64,000 bases of DNA from Urechidicola vernalis. Lineage in GTDB: Bacteria; Bacteroidota; Bacteroidia; Flavobacteriales; Flavobacteriaceae. The translations under genes and the position numbers were made by a program. The DNA lies in contig NZ_JAVRHV010000006.1 in NCBI RefSeq assembly GCF_031846385.1, positions 124,001 through 188,000 of the forward strand, in the 5' to 3' direction. Shown here piece by piece: positions 51,973 to 61,495 of this stretch (the first letter of the stretch is position 1; each line of letters begins with the position of its first letter). The notes beneath the pieces are model-generated. The model was given only the letters and a program-made list of their open reading frames with translations, was not told the origin of the DNA and searched no databases.

Positions 51973-53061
51973 ATGAAAAATAGATTTAAAATTGATCCAG
52001 ACATAAGAAAAGCAGAAACACTGCCTACTACGTTTTATAAAAGTCAAGCAATTTTTGATGAAGTTAAAGAACATATTTTTCTAAAATCGTGGCAATGGAT
52101 TGGAGATGAGAATTTAGTTCAACAACCTCAATCGGTCTATCCATTTGTGCTACTTGACGGTTTTTTAACAGAACCATTGGTCCTAACAAAAAATAAAGAA
52201 AATCATCTTAGTTGTCTAACTAATGTTTGTACACATAGAGGAAACCTAGTAGCATTGGATTCAGGTAAATCTAGAAAATTAAATTGCATGTACCATGGGC
52301 GTCGATTTAACTTAAAGGGCGAATTTGAGTATATGCCTGAGTTTGAAGAAGCCGAAGATTTTCCGAGGCCCTGTGATAATTTACACCGATTTCCATTGCG
52401 CAAATGGGGGCCGTTTCTATTTGCCGGCTTGAATCCTTCTTTTGATTTTCAAGAGGTAATTGATAAAATGGAAGAGCGCATTGGCTTTCTACCTTTAAAT
52501 GATTATAAATTAGATTCTACTTTAAATAAAGACTTTTTAGTTCATGCCAATTGGGCTTTGTATTGCGATAATTATTTGGAAGGGTTTCATGTACCATTTG
52601 TGCATGAAGACTTAAATCAGGTTTTAGATTATGGCAATTACAAAACAGAAATTTACAAGCATTGTAATTTACAAATTGGCTATACCGATGACGCCACAGA
52701 AGTTTTTGATTTACCAAAAGGACATCCAGATTATGGCAAAAACGTAGGTGCTTATTACTATTGGGTATTTCCAAATATGATGTTCAACTTTTATCCTTGG
52801 GGCTTATCTGTAAACATTGTAAAACCTATAGATATAAACCGTACTAAAGTCTCATTTATAACTTATGTTTATGATCCAGATAAATTAGATAAAGGTGCAG
52901 GAAGTGGGTTAGAAAAAGTTGAGCGTGAAGACGAATTTGTTGTTGAGAATGTACAAAAAGGCATTAGATCATCCTTTTATAAAGCAGGTCGTTTTTCTCC
53001 AACACGAGAGCAAGGTGTACATCATTTTCACGTACTTTTGAGCAAATTTTTGAATCAATAA
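51973..53061 (+). CDS. Rieske non-heme iron oxygenase, alpha subunit
   Basis: A 362-residue aromatic-ring-hydroxylating dioxygenase-type subunit. The Rieske [2Fe-2S] ligands are in VCTHRG and CMYHG (CxH...CxxH), near residues 87-107. The mononuclear iron ligands are in DNYLEGFHVPFVHEDL (two His) and a distal acid in VENVQKGIRS. It is most like quaternary-amine or betaine monooxygenases (choline monooxygenase/GbcA type) in length and layout. No reductase gene is adjacent, so electrons must come from a distant partner. A 16-base gap leads to the MFS gene. Confidence 0.9.
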   Translation: MKNRFKIDPDIRKAETLPTTFYKSQAIFDEVKEHIFLKSWQWIGDENLVQQPQSVYPFVLLDGFLTEPLVLTKNKENHLSCLTNVCTHRGNLVALDSGKSRKLNCMYHGRRFNLKGEFEYMPEFEEAEDFPRPCDNLHRFPLRKWGPFLFAGLNPSFDFQEVIDKMEERIGFLPLNDYKLDSTLNKDFLVHANWALYCDNYLEGFHVPFVHEDLNQVLDYGNYKTEIYKHCNLQIGYTDDATEVFDLPKGHPDYGKNVGAYYYWVFPNMMFNFYPWGLSVNIVKPIDINRTKVSFITYVYDPDKLDKGAGSGLEKVEREDEFVVENVQKGIRSSFYKAGRFSPTREQGVHHFHVLLSKFLNQ

Positions 53062-53077
53062 TTATTATTTCAAATAA

Positions 53078-54280
53078 ATGTCAAAATCCGTTGAATTAGG
53101 CCTAAAAGAGAATTGGCTTCAGTTTACCATTTTGGTAATTGTAAATGCTTTTGTTGGTGGAATGGTTGGTTTAGAACGCACAATTATTCCTGAATTTGCC
53201 GAATTAGAGTTTGGAATAGCCTCTAAAACTGCAATTCTTTCATTTATCGTTGCATTTGGTATTACCAAAGCCATTACCAATTATTTCACAGGTAAACTAG
53301 CCAATACATACGGCCGTAAAAACTTATTGGTTATTGGTTGGATATTTGCTTTACCAATTCCATTTATTTTAATGAATGCTACGTCGTGGAATTGGGTGCT
53401 ATTTGCCAATGTTTTATTAGGAATAAATCAAGGATTAACATGGAGCAGTACAGTTGTAATGAAGATAGACTTGGTAGGTGAAAAGGATCGAGGATTGGCA
53501 ATGGGCATCAATGAGTTTGCAGGCTATTTGGCAGTAGGGTTCGTTGCTTTTCTGACAGGAATTGTAGCCAGCAAGTACGGAATAACACCCTACCCATTTT
53601 ACATTGGAATTGGACTTTCTTTTATTGGATTATTACTCTCTGTATTCTTTGTAAAAGACACTAGACACCATGTAAATAAAGAACAAAAAACAGAAAACAA
53701 AAACACGCTTAACAATGTTTTTATTGAAACTTCATTTAAAAACAAAACCCTAAGTTCCATTACACAGGCAGGTATGGTAAACAATTTAAATGATGGTATG
53801 ATATGGGGATTGTTGCCAATTCTGTTAATCACTTTAAGCTTTGATACCAAAAGTATTGGAATTATAGTAACTAGCTACCCAGCCGTTTGGGGTATTGGGC
53901 AATTATTCACAGGGAAAATGGCAGATATATATCCTAAAAAAACTCTTCTGTTTTGGGGGATGCTCTTACAGGGATTAGCCATAATACTCATCCCATACTT
54001 TACAGAATACTACCAACTCATTTCAATTGGGGTGATTCTTGGATTTGGAACTGCATTGGTTTACCCAACTTTTCTATCGGCCATTGCCGATGCTACGACA
54101 CCGAATCAACGTGCAGAAAGTATTGGAGTATTTAGGCTTTGGAGAGATTTGGGTTATGCTATTGGAGCCATCTTATCAGGTCTGATAGCCGACTTTTTCG
54201 GAATTGAGTATGCGATTATTTCAATTGGTGTGTTAACCATAATTTCATCATTGATCATTAAAATTAGGATGCCTAAGTAA
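53078..54280 (+). CDS. MFS transporter
   Basis: A 400-residue carrier with twelve hydrophobic helices of the major facilitator superfamily, with the loop 2-3 motif GKLANTYGRKNLLVIG (GxLaDrxGrk type) and an analogous GKMADIYPKKTLL in the second half. It follows the Rieske oxygenase gene by 16 bases and may import its substrate or expel its product. Its end overlaps by 8 bases the end of the convergent DUF983 gene. Substrate cannot be deduced. Confidence 0.9.
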   Translation: MSKSVELGLKENWLQFTILVIVNAFVGGMVGLERTIIPEFAELEFGIASKTAILSFIVAFGITKAITNYFTGKLANTYGRKNLLVIGWIFALPIPFILMNATSWNWVLFANVLLGINQGLTWSSTVVMKIDLVGEKDRGLAMGINEFAGYLAVGFVAFLTGIVASKYGITPYPFYIGIGLSFIGLLLSVFFVKDTRHHVNKEQKTENKNTLNNVFIETSFKNKTLSSITQAGMVNNLNDGMIWGLLPILLITLSFDTKSIGIIVTSYPAVWGIGQLFTGKMADIYPKKTLLFWGMLLQGLAIILIPYFTEYYQLISIGVILGFGTALVYPTFLSAIADATTPNQRAESIGVFRLWRDLGYAIGAILSGLIADFFGIEYAIISIGVLTIISSLIIKIRMPK

Positions 54281-54632
54281 GTTTGTTTTTGTAAAAAATA
54301 TAAATCCAGATGATTCGAGAAAATCTAAAATTAAAACTACTAATTAAAAATACCGCCAATACCAAGCCAACATACATCTGCAAAAGAGACAACTCAAAAA
54401 TTGCCGATAAAACCAAATAAAGCACTATAAGTTCAGCAACCACTAATCCATAGCACACATACATTGCTCCCGTAAAAAAACCAGTTTCTTTATTTAATTT
54501 GTAGTTGCATTTTTTACACCTATTTTCCATCTTAGGTATTTTAAACAAAATTAAATTTCCTTTAGAATGAAATATATTTTCGCTTTCACAACTAGGACAC
54601 TTTCCCTTAAACATGGAGAATACAGAACTCAT
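54273..54632 (-). CDS. DUF983 membrane protein
   Basis: A 119-residue protein with an N-terminal zinc-ribbon (CPSCESE, then CKKCNYKL) and two hydrophobic helices at about 54-80 and 84-105. This is the DUF983 family, found in many Bacteroidota and Proteobacteria, with no settled function. The start is preceded by a minus-strand promoter box. It is convergent with the MFS gene. Confidence 0.88.
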   Translation of the reverse strand: MSSVFSMFKGKCPSCESENIFHSKGNLILFKIPKMENRCKKCNYKLNKETGFFTGAMYVCYGLVVAELIVLYLVLSAIFELSLLQMYVGLVLAVFLISSFNFRFSRIIWIYIFYKNKLT

Positions 54633-54651
54633 TTCTTAAAATTTAATACTG

Positions 54652-54659
54652 CAAAGATA
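54652..54659 (-). promoter_or_regulatory. Bacteroidota -7 promoter box for DUF983 gene
   Basis: CAAAGATA on the plus strand reads TATCTTTG on the minus strand, 19 bases before the DUF983 start at 54632. Confidence 0.65.
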
Positions 54660-54730
54660 ATTATCAGACTAATCAAACTCTTTATAGCATTGTCTCAATT
54701 ATTTGTAAATTTCGGACATAAATTAAATAT

Positions 54731-55618
54731 ATGAGCACTATCAACGTTTTAAATATTCATCAGTTCGGACAAGAAAAACATTCTTCCGATTTGTATAGTA
54801 ATTGTTTCAGTGAGCATCTTAAACGAAATGAAAACCTAATTAAGACGCCTCACAAGCATGATTTTTACCTTTGTGTAGTCTTCACCAAAGGAACAGGTAT
54901 ACACGAAATAGATTTTAACTCATATAAAATAGAAGCAGGTAGTGTCTTTTTTCTAAAACCTGGTCAAACGCATTTCTGGAAATTCACGTCTTCACCAGAA
55001 GGTTACATTTTCTTCCATAGTCAAGAATTTTACAATTTATCCTTTTCGACTAAAGACTTAACTCAATTCCCCTTCTTCTATTCTTATAAAAGCACTCCTT
55101 CCTTACATTTAAAAACTTCGGAATTAAATAAAATCGTACCTAAATTTAAAAACATAAACAATGAGTTTCATGAATCACTACCCTACAAAAATCAAAAAAT
55201 TGCAAGCTTAATAAATACTATTTATATAGATTTAGCACGATATTACTCCATAGAAGCGTCTTATTTAGGTCTTACTTCACCTCATTATTTGTCAATATTC
55301 AGAGCACTTGAAAATAACATTGAATTATATTTTCATACAGAATATACTGCCAGTTTCTATGCCGAAAAACTTAACATTAGCGCCAAACATCTGAATAGAA
55401 TTACTAAAGAAACAGTAAATAAAACAACGACGGAATTAATAATTGACCGAGTTATTCTAGAAGCGAAACGCCTTATTGTTCATTCGAATAATCAACTCTC
55501 TAAAATTGCTGAATTGGTTGGCTATGAAGATTATGCATACTTCTCAAAAGTTTTTAAGTCCAAAACTAAAAAGACTCCATCAGAATTTAGAAATGATTAT
55601 CGAAACCTAAACTCTTAA
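54731..55618 (+). CDS. AraC-family transcriptional regulator
   Basis: A 295-residue regulator: N-terminal cupin-like ligand domain (KHDFYLCVVFTKGTGIHEIDF, AGSVFFLKPGQTHFW) and a C-terminal AraC helix-turn-helix pair from about 195 (YTASFYAEKLNISAKHLNRITKE, SKIAELVGYEDYAYFSKVFKSKTKKTPSEFR). It probably responds to a small molecule. No obvious regulated gene is next to it; the nearby MFS/Rieske pair or DUF983 gene are candidates by position. A bidirectional terminator separates it from fabI. Confidence 0.92.
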   Translation: MSTINVLNIHQFGQEKHSSDLYSNCFSEHLKRNENLIKTPHKHDFYLCVVFTKGTGIHEIDFNSYKIEAGSVFFLKPGQTHFWKFTSSPEGYIFFHSQEFYNLSFSTKDLTQFPFFYSYKSTPSLHLKTSELNKIVPKFKNINNEFHESLPYKNQKIASLINTIYIDLARYYSIEASYLGLTSPHYLSIFRALENNIELYFHTEYTASFYAEKLNISAKHLNRITKETVNKTTTELIIDRVILEAKRLIVHSNNQLSKIAELVGYEDYAYFSKVFKSKTKKTPSEFRNDYRNLNS

Positions 55619-55649
55619 TTATTTTCTACTAAAATTAATATGCCTAACA

Positions 55650-55681
55650 AAAAAGGTGACCTATAACTAGGTCACCTTTTT
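55650..55681. terminator. Bidirectional intrinsic terminator
   Basis: AAAAGGTGACC (55651-55661) pairs with GGTCACCTTTT (55670-55680) with an eight-base loop and flanking A/T runs, between the convergent AraC and fabI genes. Confidence 0.9.
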
Positions 55682-55707
55682 ATTTATATTTACTTCAAAA
55701 ATATTTC

Positions 55708-56523
55708 TTATTCTTCAGTTTTAAAATTCTCCATTACTTTAGTACTAATTCCCATATTAGAGAATCCACCATCATGGAATAAATTCTGAAGTGTTACTTT
55801 CTTAGTTAAATCAGAAAATAATGAAATTGTATAATCAGCACACTCTAATGCTGATGCGTTTCCTAGCGGAGACATTTCTTCAGCATAATTTAAGAACGCA
55901 TCAAATCCTTTTACACCGCTACCCGCAGTAGTCATTGTTGGCGATTGAGAAATTGTATTTACACGTACTTTATGATCACGTCCAAAGAAATAACCGAAAC
56001 TACGCGCAATAGACTCTAAATAGGCTTTATTATCAGCCATATCATTATAATCTGGGAATACACGTTGTGCCGCCATATAAGTCAAAGCTACAACAGAACC
56101 CCATTCGTTCATTGCATTTTTATTGTACAATACATTCATTACTTTATGAAAAGATACCGCAGAAACATCCCATCCCTTAGTAGTAAAATCATATTTAGGA
56201 TCTGTATAATGCTTTCCTTTACGAACATTTACAGACATTCCAATAGAGTGTAAAACAAAATCAATTTTACCTCCTAAAATCTCCATAGATTGCTCTACCA
56301 AATTGGTAATGTCTTCCATAGAGGTAGCATCAGCAGGAATAATTTGAGATCCAGTTTTTTCAGCTAACTCATTAATTGCACCCATTCGCATAGCAATTGG
56401 TGCATTGGTTAATACAAACTCCGCCCCTTCTTCATGAGCACGTTCTGCAACTTTCCATGCAATAGATTCAGCATTTAAAGCTCCAAAAATAATTCCTTTT
56501 TTACCTTTTAATAAATTGTACAT
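55708..56523 (-). CDS. fabI: Enoyl-[acyl-carrier-protein] reductase (NADH)
   Basis: A 271-residue short-chain dehydrogenase-fold enzyme for the last reduction in each fatty acid elongation round. The N-terminal nucleotide-binding region is LKGKKGIIFGALNAESIAWKVAE, as in FabI rather than classic GxxxGxG SDRs. The active-site region has VVALTYMAAQRVFPDYNDMADNKAYLES, with Tyr-x6-Lys spacing modified as in FabI, and a following RVNTISQSPTMT. It heads the far end of the housekeeping block and has its own promoter box. Confidence 0.95.
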   Translation of the reverse strand: MYNLLKGKKGIIFGALNAESIAWKVAERAHEEGAEFVLTNAPIAMRMGAINELAEKTGSQIIPADATSMEDITNLVEQSMEILGGKIDFVLHSIGMSVNVRKGKHYTDPKYDFTTKGWDVSAVSFHKVMNVLYNKNAMNEWGSVVALTYMAAQRVFPDYNDMADNKAYLESIARSFGYFFGRDHKVRVNTISQSPTMTTAGSGVKGFDAFLNYAEEMSPLGNASALECADYTISLFSDLTKKVTLQNLFHDGGFSNMGISTKVMENFKTEE

Positions 56524-56566
56524 AGTATATGTGTTAGTATTAATGTAATTCTCAATTTTTGTGTTG

Positions 56567-56574
56567 CAAAGATA
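56567..56574 (-). promoter_or_regulatory. Bacteroidota -7 promoter box for fabI
   Basis: CAAAGATA on the plus strand reads TATCTTTG on the minus strand, 43 bases before the fabI start, lying just after the recN stop. Confidence 0.65.
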
Positions 56575-56578
56575 CTAA

Positions 56579-58231
56579 TTAGTTTAACAATTCCTTTGCA
56601 TGTGTTAAAGCAGAATCGGAGATATTCTTACCCCCTAACATTTCAGCAATTTCCAATACACGTTCGTCCTTTTCTAACTTTTTAAGTTGGGTACGAACTA
56701 CTCCTTTATCTTCCGTTTTATAAACTTTAAAATGTGTTCTTCCCTTTGAAGCTATTTGTGGTAAATGCGAAATACTCATCACCTGCATGTTCTCACTCAT
56801 TTCCTGCATTAACACTCCCATTCTATGTGCAATTTCACCAGAAACCCCAGTATCAATCTCATCAAAAATAATGGTTGGTAATTTTATATATTTTGATAGC
56901 ACCAATTTAACGGCTAGCATTATCCTAGACAACTCTCCACCTGAAGCCACTTTTTTCAACATTCCAAAACTTGCTCCTTTGTTTGCTGAAAATTGTAATT
57001 CTATATTGTCCTTACCATTAGCCAAAAAAGACGTACTACGTGATAATTCAATTTTAAATTTAGCATTCCCCATTCCAAGACTTGCTAAAATAGATTCTAA
57101 CTGCTTAGTCAATTTAGGAATTTCATTATTCCTTCTGCTACTTAAAGAATCAGACAACTTTTGTAATTTTAAAGTCGTGTCATTTAATTCACCTCTTTTT
57201 TCAGCAATTCGCTTTGATGAATTCTCTACTACATCAACCTTATCTGACAAGGTCTCATGAATTACATGCAATGCTTCAATTGTGTCAACACCATGCTTTT
57301 TATAGAGATCATAGATTAGTTGTAAGCGGTCATTCAATCGATCAATTTCAGCAGGATTAAAAACTACTTTCTCATTTTCACTCTCTATTTCGGCCGACAC
57401 ATCTTTCAATTCAATTTCTAAACTTTCAGCACGTGTATACAAGCTCTCATATTCAAAAGAATAATCCGCTAATTTTTGCAATTTAGTCTTGAACAAATTG
57501 AGCATATTTATCAATCCATACTCTTCATTATCAGATATTTGCTGTAATTCAGACAAATTCTCTTTAATTGATTCTGAATTATTTAAAACAACTAGTTGTT
57601 TTTCAACAAGTTCTTGCTCTCCATACTTTAAATTCGCAGATTCTAGTTCATTGAACAAGTACAAATTGTACTCATACTGCTCTTTATCAACAGCCTGAGC
57701 CTCCAACAAATCACTCAAAGTTTTAGATTGTTTTTTATACAAATCTAAACCTTTTTTATAAGAATCTAACTGAGAGCGGTTTTCTGCCAATGCATCCAAA
57801 AGTTCAAACTGAAAATCGCTATTAGCAAGTTCTAAAGTTTGATGTTGTGAATGCACATCAATTAATCGTTCACTTAGTTTATTTAACACGCCTAAAGTTG
57901 TAGGCGTATCATTAATAAACGCTCTTGACTTTCCACTTGGTAAAATCTCACGTCTTATTATTGTATATTCTTCAAAATCTAAATTTTCGTCTTTAAACAA
58001 CGATTCCAATTGATAATTTGAAATTCTAAACTCGGCCTCAACAACACATTTCTTATCCTTTTGCTTCAAAGTAGAAGAATCTGCTCTTTTACCCAAAACC
58101 AATCCTAATGCACCTAATAAAATAGATTTACCCGCACCCGTTTCACCTGTAATTATTGAAAAACCATTATCAAAAGTTACATGCAACTCATCAATTAGAG
58201 CATAATTTTTTATGGAAAGTGTGGTTAACAA
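56579..58231 (-). CDS. recN: DNA repair protein RecN
   Basis: A 550-residue SMC-like ATPase for double-strand break repair. Walker A GETGAGKS at 29-36, a long coiled-coil middle (about 150-370), the ABC-type signature KVASGGELSRIMLAVK, and Walker B TIIFDEIDTGVSGEIA are all present. Length is normal for RecN. It follows the DUF4835 gene by 9 bases and is probably the last cistron of the coaBC block, since fabI has its own promoter. Confidence 0.97.
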   Translation of the reverse strand: MLTTLSIKNYALIDELHVTFDNGFSIITGETGAGKSILLGALGLVLGKRADSSTLKQKDKKCVVEAEFRISNYQLESLFKDENLDFEEYTIIRREILPSGKSRAFINDTPTTLGVLNKLSERLIDVHSQHQTLELANSDFQFELLDALAENRSQLDSYKKGLDLYKKQSKTLSDLLEAQAVDKEQYEYNLYLFNELESANLKYGEQELVEKQLVVLNNSESIKENLSELQQISDNEEYGLINMLNLFKTKLQKLADYSFEYESLYTRAESLEIELKDVSAEIESENEKVVFNPAEIDRLNDRLQLIYDLYKKHGVDTIEALHVIHETLSDKVDVVENSSKRIAEKRGELNDTTLKLQKLSDSLSSRRNNEIPKLTKQLESILASLGMGNAKFKIELSRSTSFLANGKDNIELQFSANKGASFGMLKKVASGGELSRIMLAVKLVLSKYIKLPTIIFDEIDTGVSGEIAHRMGVLMQEMSENMQVMSISHLPQIASKGRTHFKVYKTEDKGVVRTQLKKLEKDERVLEIAEMLGGKNISDSALTHAKELLN

Positions 58232-58240
58232 ATTTAAAGT

Positions 58241-59131
58241 TTAATTAATGGAATTCCATTTAGATAAATTCGATGGTGAAATTCTAGTCAAATCATCTTT
58301 TAGTTGAGAAGTATCGTATCTTGCCCCATCTGAATAAATTTCAACAATTTCATCTGACTTAGCATCCATAAAAAAGCGAATTAGAATTGCATTGGCTCTT
58401 CTAGTATATACGCCTTTAATAGACTGTATTGCTTCTTCTATATTTGCTTTGGCATTTGCCTGATTGCTATGCATTAAATCCAAACCGTTTAAATGGTAAA
58501 TATAAAGTGCCGATCTATATCCATCATAAGTTCCTGAAAGAATATCGGTTATAAGATTAAATCGATTGATTCCACTTGTTTTTCTGCTCCATCCGGTATA
58601 CCCGCTTTGCTGCGCTTGGTTTACAACATTCTCCGCAGCATCATAATATTCAGTACCTCCATTCATAGCAAAGGTATCTCCATCCATGCCTAAGATTAAA
58701 TACACATAATAGGCCATTATAGATACTAAATTAGAATCGAAACCATTCGGATTGTATTGAAAATTTTCGAACTCAGTATACCTGAATGAAAAATCATTGT
58801 CTTTAAAATTTAGTACCGGTGTTTGATAGGAAGAACCATATACTGGACGCGAAGACTGCACTTGTAACGTACCTTGAAATTCATTGCTCGATGGTTGAGA
58901 GGTAATGGTTAAAATAAAAGCACAATCTATTTTTTCTTGCTGCTTAAACTTTTTATTAGTCCATTTTTTTTGATTTACAAACTCTGAAAGCGAACGCTCC
59001 ATAGTTGTAAACACTTGCTTATTAGAACCAGGAACATTATCAGTATTTATTTCAAAAGTAGCACGAATTTCTTGAGCATTTGCTTGAAATGCAATTAATA
59101 GAACTATGCAAAGTTTTATGAATTTAACCAT
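58241..59131 (-). CDS. DUF4835 exported protein
   Basis: A 296-residue protein with a signal peptide ending QANAQE. The N-terminal pattern (EIRATFEINTDNV, VFTTMERSLSEFVNQKKWTNKKF) and length match DUF4835, a Bacteroidota family found regularly between coaBC and recN. Its start overlaps coaBC by 8 bases. Conservation in this spot suggests an envelope function, but none is known. Confidence 0.9.
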   Translation of the reverse strand: MVKFIKLCIVLLIAFQANAQEIRATFEINTDNVPGSNKQVFTTMERSLSEFVNQKKWTNKKFKQQEKIDCAFILTITSQPSSNEFQGTLQVQSSRPVYGSSYQTPVLNFKDNDFSFRYTEFENFQYNPNGFDSNLVSIMAYYVYLILGMDGDTFAMNGGTEYYDAAENVVNQAQQSGYTGWSRKTSGINRFNLITDILSGTYDGYRSALYIYHLNGLDLMHSNQANAKANIEEAIQSIKGVYTRRANAILIRFFMDAKSDEIVEIYSDGARYDTSQLKDDLTRISPSNLSKWNSIN

Positions 59132-60335
59132 CTATTCTCTCCAAAATTTCATTAAAAATATCCTTGGCTACTTCAGCCTTTGATTTTAGAGCAAATTCGG
59201 AAATTTTTTCGGATTTATCAATAATAGACACCTTATTTGTCCCTTTTTTAAATCCAGCACCTCTATCATTTAATGAATTTAGAACAATAAGATCTAAGTT
59301 TTTTCTTTTCAATTTCCCTTTGGCGTTCTCCAATTCATTATTGGTTTCTAAGGCAAACCCTACCAAATATTGGTTTGTTTTAATTTTTCCAAGCGAAGCT
59401 AAAATATCTTGAGTTTTCTCCAACTCAATACTCATTTGAGCATCATTCTTTTTAATTTTTATATCAGAAACATGCTTAGGTTTATAATCCGCCACTGCTG
59501 CCGAAGCTATAACAATGGAGGCATCATCAAAGTTTTTATGAGCAACCTCAAACATTTCTTGAGCGCTAACAACATCTATTCTATTTACTAATCTATGATT
59601 AATTTGTTCGTTAGATACACCTGAAATTAAAGTAACCTGAGCGCCTAGACATGCTGCGACTCTTGCCAATTCAAAACCCATTTTCCCTGAAGAATGATTC
59701 CCTATAAACCTAACTGGATCTATTGCTTCATAAGTTGGACCGGCTGTGATAACAACTTTTTTACGATATAATGGCAATGTACCTAAAATATCTTGTTCAA
59801 TAAAGTGAACAATACTTTCGGGCTCTGCCATTCTGCCTTCCCCAACTAGTCCACTTGCCAACTCTCCGCTTTCGGCTGGTATACAAACATTTCCAAAACT
59901 TTCTAATTTATCAATACTCGTTTTAGTTGAAGGATGTTTGTACATATCCAAATCCATAGCCGGGGCAAAATACACTTTACATTTGGCTGATAAATAGGTT
60001 GCCAACAACAAATTATCACAAGTTCCATTTGCCATTTTAGACAGTGAATTTGCCGTTGCAGGAGCTATAATCATTAAATCGGCCCAAAGACCTAAATCAA
60101 CATGATTATTCCATAATTCATTCTCATCTTCTTTATCATAGAAAGTAGAATGAACTGGGTTTTTAGAAAGAGTAGATAATGTAAGAGGTGTTACGAAATC
60201 CTTAGAAGCAGGTGTCATGACCACACGGACTTGAGCACCTGCTTTTATAAGTAGTCTAACTAAATGTGCAGTTTTATAAGCGGCAATTCCAGCAGTTACG
60301 CCAACAAGAATATTTTTTCCGCTTAAAATCGACAT
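59124..60335 (-). CDS. coaBC: Bifunctional phosphopantothenoylcysteine decarboxylase/phosphopantothenate-cysteine ligase
   Basis: A 403-residue enzyme of coenzyme A synthesis. The N-terminal CoaC half is a flavoprotein with GVTAGIAAYK, the substrate loop PATANSLSKMANGTCDNLL and PAMDLDMY (the PxMNxxMW-like motif). The C-terminal CoaB half starts near 185 with KKVVITAGPTYEAIDPVRFIGNHSSGKMG and has the KIKK lysines near 285. It converts 4'-phosphopantothenate to 4'-phosphopantetheine in two steps. Four bases separate it from rpoZ. Confidence 0.97.
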   Translation of the reverse strand: MSILSGKNILVGVTAGIAAYKTAHLVRLLIKAGAQVRVVMTPASKDFVTPLTLSTLSKNPVHSTFYDKEDENELWNNHVDLGLWADLMIIAPATANSLSKMANGTCDNLLLATYLSAKCKVYFAPAMDLDMYKHPSTKTSIDKLESFGNVCIPAESGELASGLVGEGRMAEPESIVHFIEQDILGTLPLYRKKVVITAGPTYEAIDPVRFIGNHSSGKMGFELARVAACLGAQVTLISGVSNEQINHRLVNRIDVVSAQEMFEVAHKNFDDASIVIASAAVADYKPKHVSDIKIKKNDAQMSIELEKTQDILASLGKIKTNQYLVGFALETNNELENAKGKLKRKNLDLIVLNSLNDRGAGFKKGTNKVSIIDKSEKISEFALKSKAEVAKDIFNEILERIDG

Positions 60336-60339
60336 TTAA

Positions 60340-60660
60340 TTATTTTGATTCAGAATTTCTATGATATGTACGGCTCTCTAACCATTCTTCAACAGCAATC
60401 GCCGTTGGCTTTGGTAAACGCTCATAAAACCTAGAAACCTCGATTTGTTCTTTGTTTTCAAAAATTTCTTCTAAGCTATCGTTGTGTGTAGCAAACTCAT
60501 CTAACTTGTCTACCAATTCCTTTTTAAGGTCTCCGTTTATTTGAGTCGCTCTTTTTGCCATTACAACAATTGCCTCATACAAGTTTTCAGTTGGTTGCTC
60601 AATTGCTTCTCTATCATAAGTGATAGTAGATAATGGTGCTTTTGAATTTTTATAATCCAT
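60340..60660 (-). CDS. rpoZ: RNA polymerase omega subunit (Bacteroidota type)
   Basis: A 106-residue protein corresponding to the Bacteroidota omega-like subunit: an N-terminal TENLYEAIVVMAKRATQIN helix resembles the N-terminal fold of omega, and the rest is charged. It sits between bamD (6-base gap) and coaBC (4-base gap), the normal place for this gene in Flavobacteriia. Omega stabilises the beta-prime subunit. Confidence 0.9.
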   Translation of the reverse strand: MDYKNSKAPLSTITYDREAIEQPTENLYEAIVVMAKRATQINGDLKKELVDKLDEFATHNDSLEEIFENKEQIEVSRFYERLPKPTAIAVEEWLESRTYHRNSESK

Positions 60661-60666
60661 GGTATT

Positions 60667-61491
60667 CTAATTTTCAAATGAAGCAGCTAATTCTTCATGC
60701 GCTGCTAATTCTTTATTTAAATCTTCTAATTTTTTATCCGTTTTTTCTAAAAATTCAGAATTCGGATAACTTTTCATCAATTTTTCGTGATATTTTACAG
60801 CATTTTTAATTCGCTCTTCCTTTTTTGTAAAATAACTATTCATTGCCAATTCATAACCAGCATCGAACTTTAAGTACATCGCTTCTTCACGGTATTTAGT
60901 GCCTAAATAGTCTCCTATTAAATTATCAAAAGCTGTGATTGCAGCTATATAATCTTCAATATGATGATATTGTTTTGCAGTTTCAAATGCCTTTGTCTCC
61001 AATTTTAAACGCAATTCTTGTATAGTCGAATTTGCGTCTTCAATTCTCAAAGATTCTGGGTACGTATTCATAAACAATTGCATTGCTCCTAAAGCTTCAT
61101 GTGTTGTAGTTTGATCTAAACTATACACATTCGTATCTAAGTAATAACTTTGTGCTGCTAAAAAAGCGGCTTCTTCTTGCTTTGTACTTTTAGGATAATT
61201 TTTAGAGAAACGATCAAAATGGTAGGCTGCTAAACTATATTGCTTTGTTTTATAATAACAATCGCTAATCATAAACTGAATACGCTCCATTTGAGGTTTT
61301 CCTCTAAAACCAGGCACCACTTTTTCAAATAATTGAAGAGCTTTATTATAGTTTTCGGCTTCATACAAATCTGAAGCCATTTTATATTGTTGTTCTATAG
61401 TTCCCTTGTTTAATACTTTTTGATATTCTCCACATGAAATGAAGAACAAAGCGATCAAACAAATGACTCCTATATTTTTGATTTTAGACAT
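60667..61491 (-). CDS. bamD: Outer membrane protein assembly factor BamD
   Basis: A 274-residue lipoprotein: signal ends LFFISC (Cys20). Tetratricopeptide-type helix pairs fill the rest (YKMASDLYEAENYNKALQLFEKV, MISDCYYKTKQYSLAAYHFDRF, KYHEKLMKSYPNSEF), as in BamD of the beta-barrel assembly machine. Conserved synteny with rpoZ and coaBC supports the call. A minus-strand promoter box lies almost at the start codon. Confidence 0.95.
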   Translation of the reverse strand: MSKIKNIGVICLIALFFISCGEYQKVLNKGTIEQQYKMASDLYEAENYNKALQLFEKVVPGFRGKPQMERIQFMISDCYYKTKQYSLAAYHFDRFSKNYPKSTKQEEAAFLAAQSYYLDTNVYSLDQTTTHEALGAMQLFMNTYPESLRIEDANSTIQELRLKLETKAFETAKQYHHIEDYIAAITAFDNLIGDYLGTKYREEAMYLKFDAGYELAMNSYFTKKEERIKNAVKYHEKLMKSYPNSEFLEKTDKKLEDLNKELAAHEELAASFEN

Positions 61492-61495
61492 CCGG

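Noticed and set aside
56787..57260. 157-codon plus-strand frame opposite recN
   Set aside because: Shadow of the RecN coding strand; RecN motifs prove the minus frame, and the plus frame has no domain.
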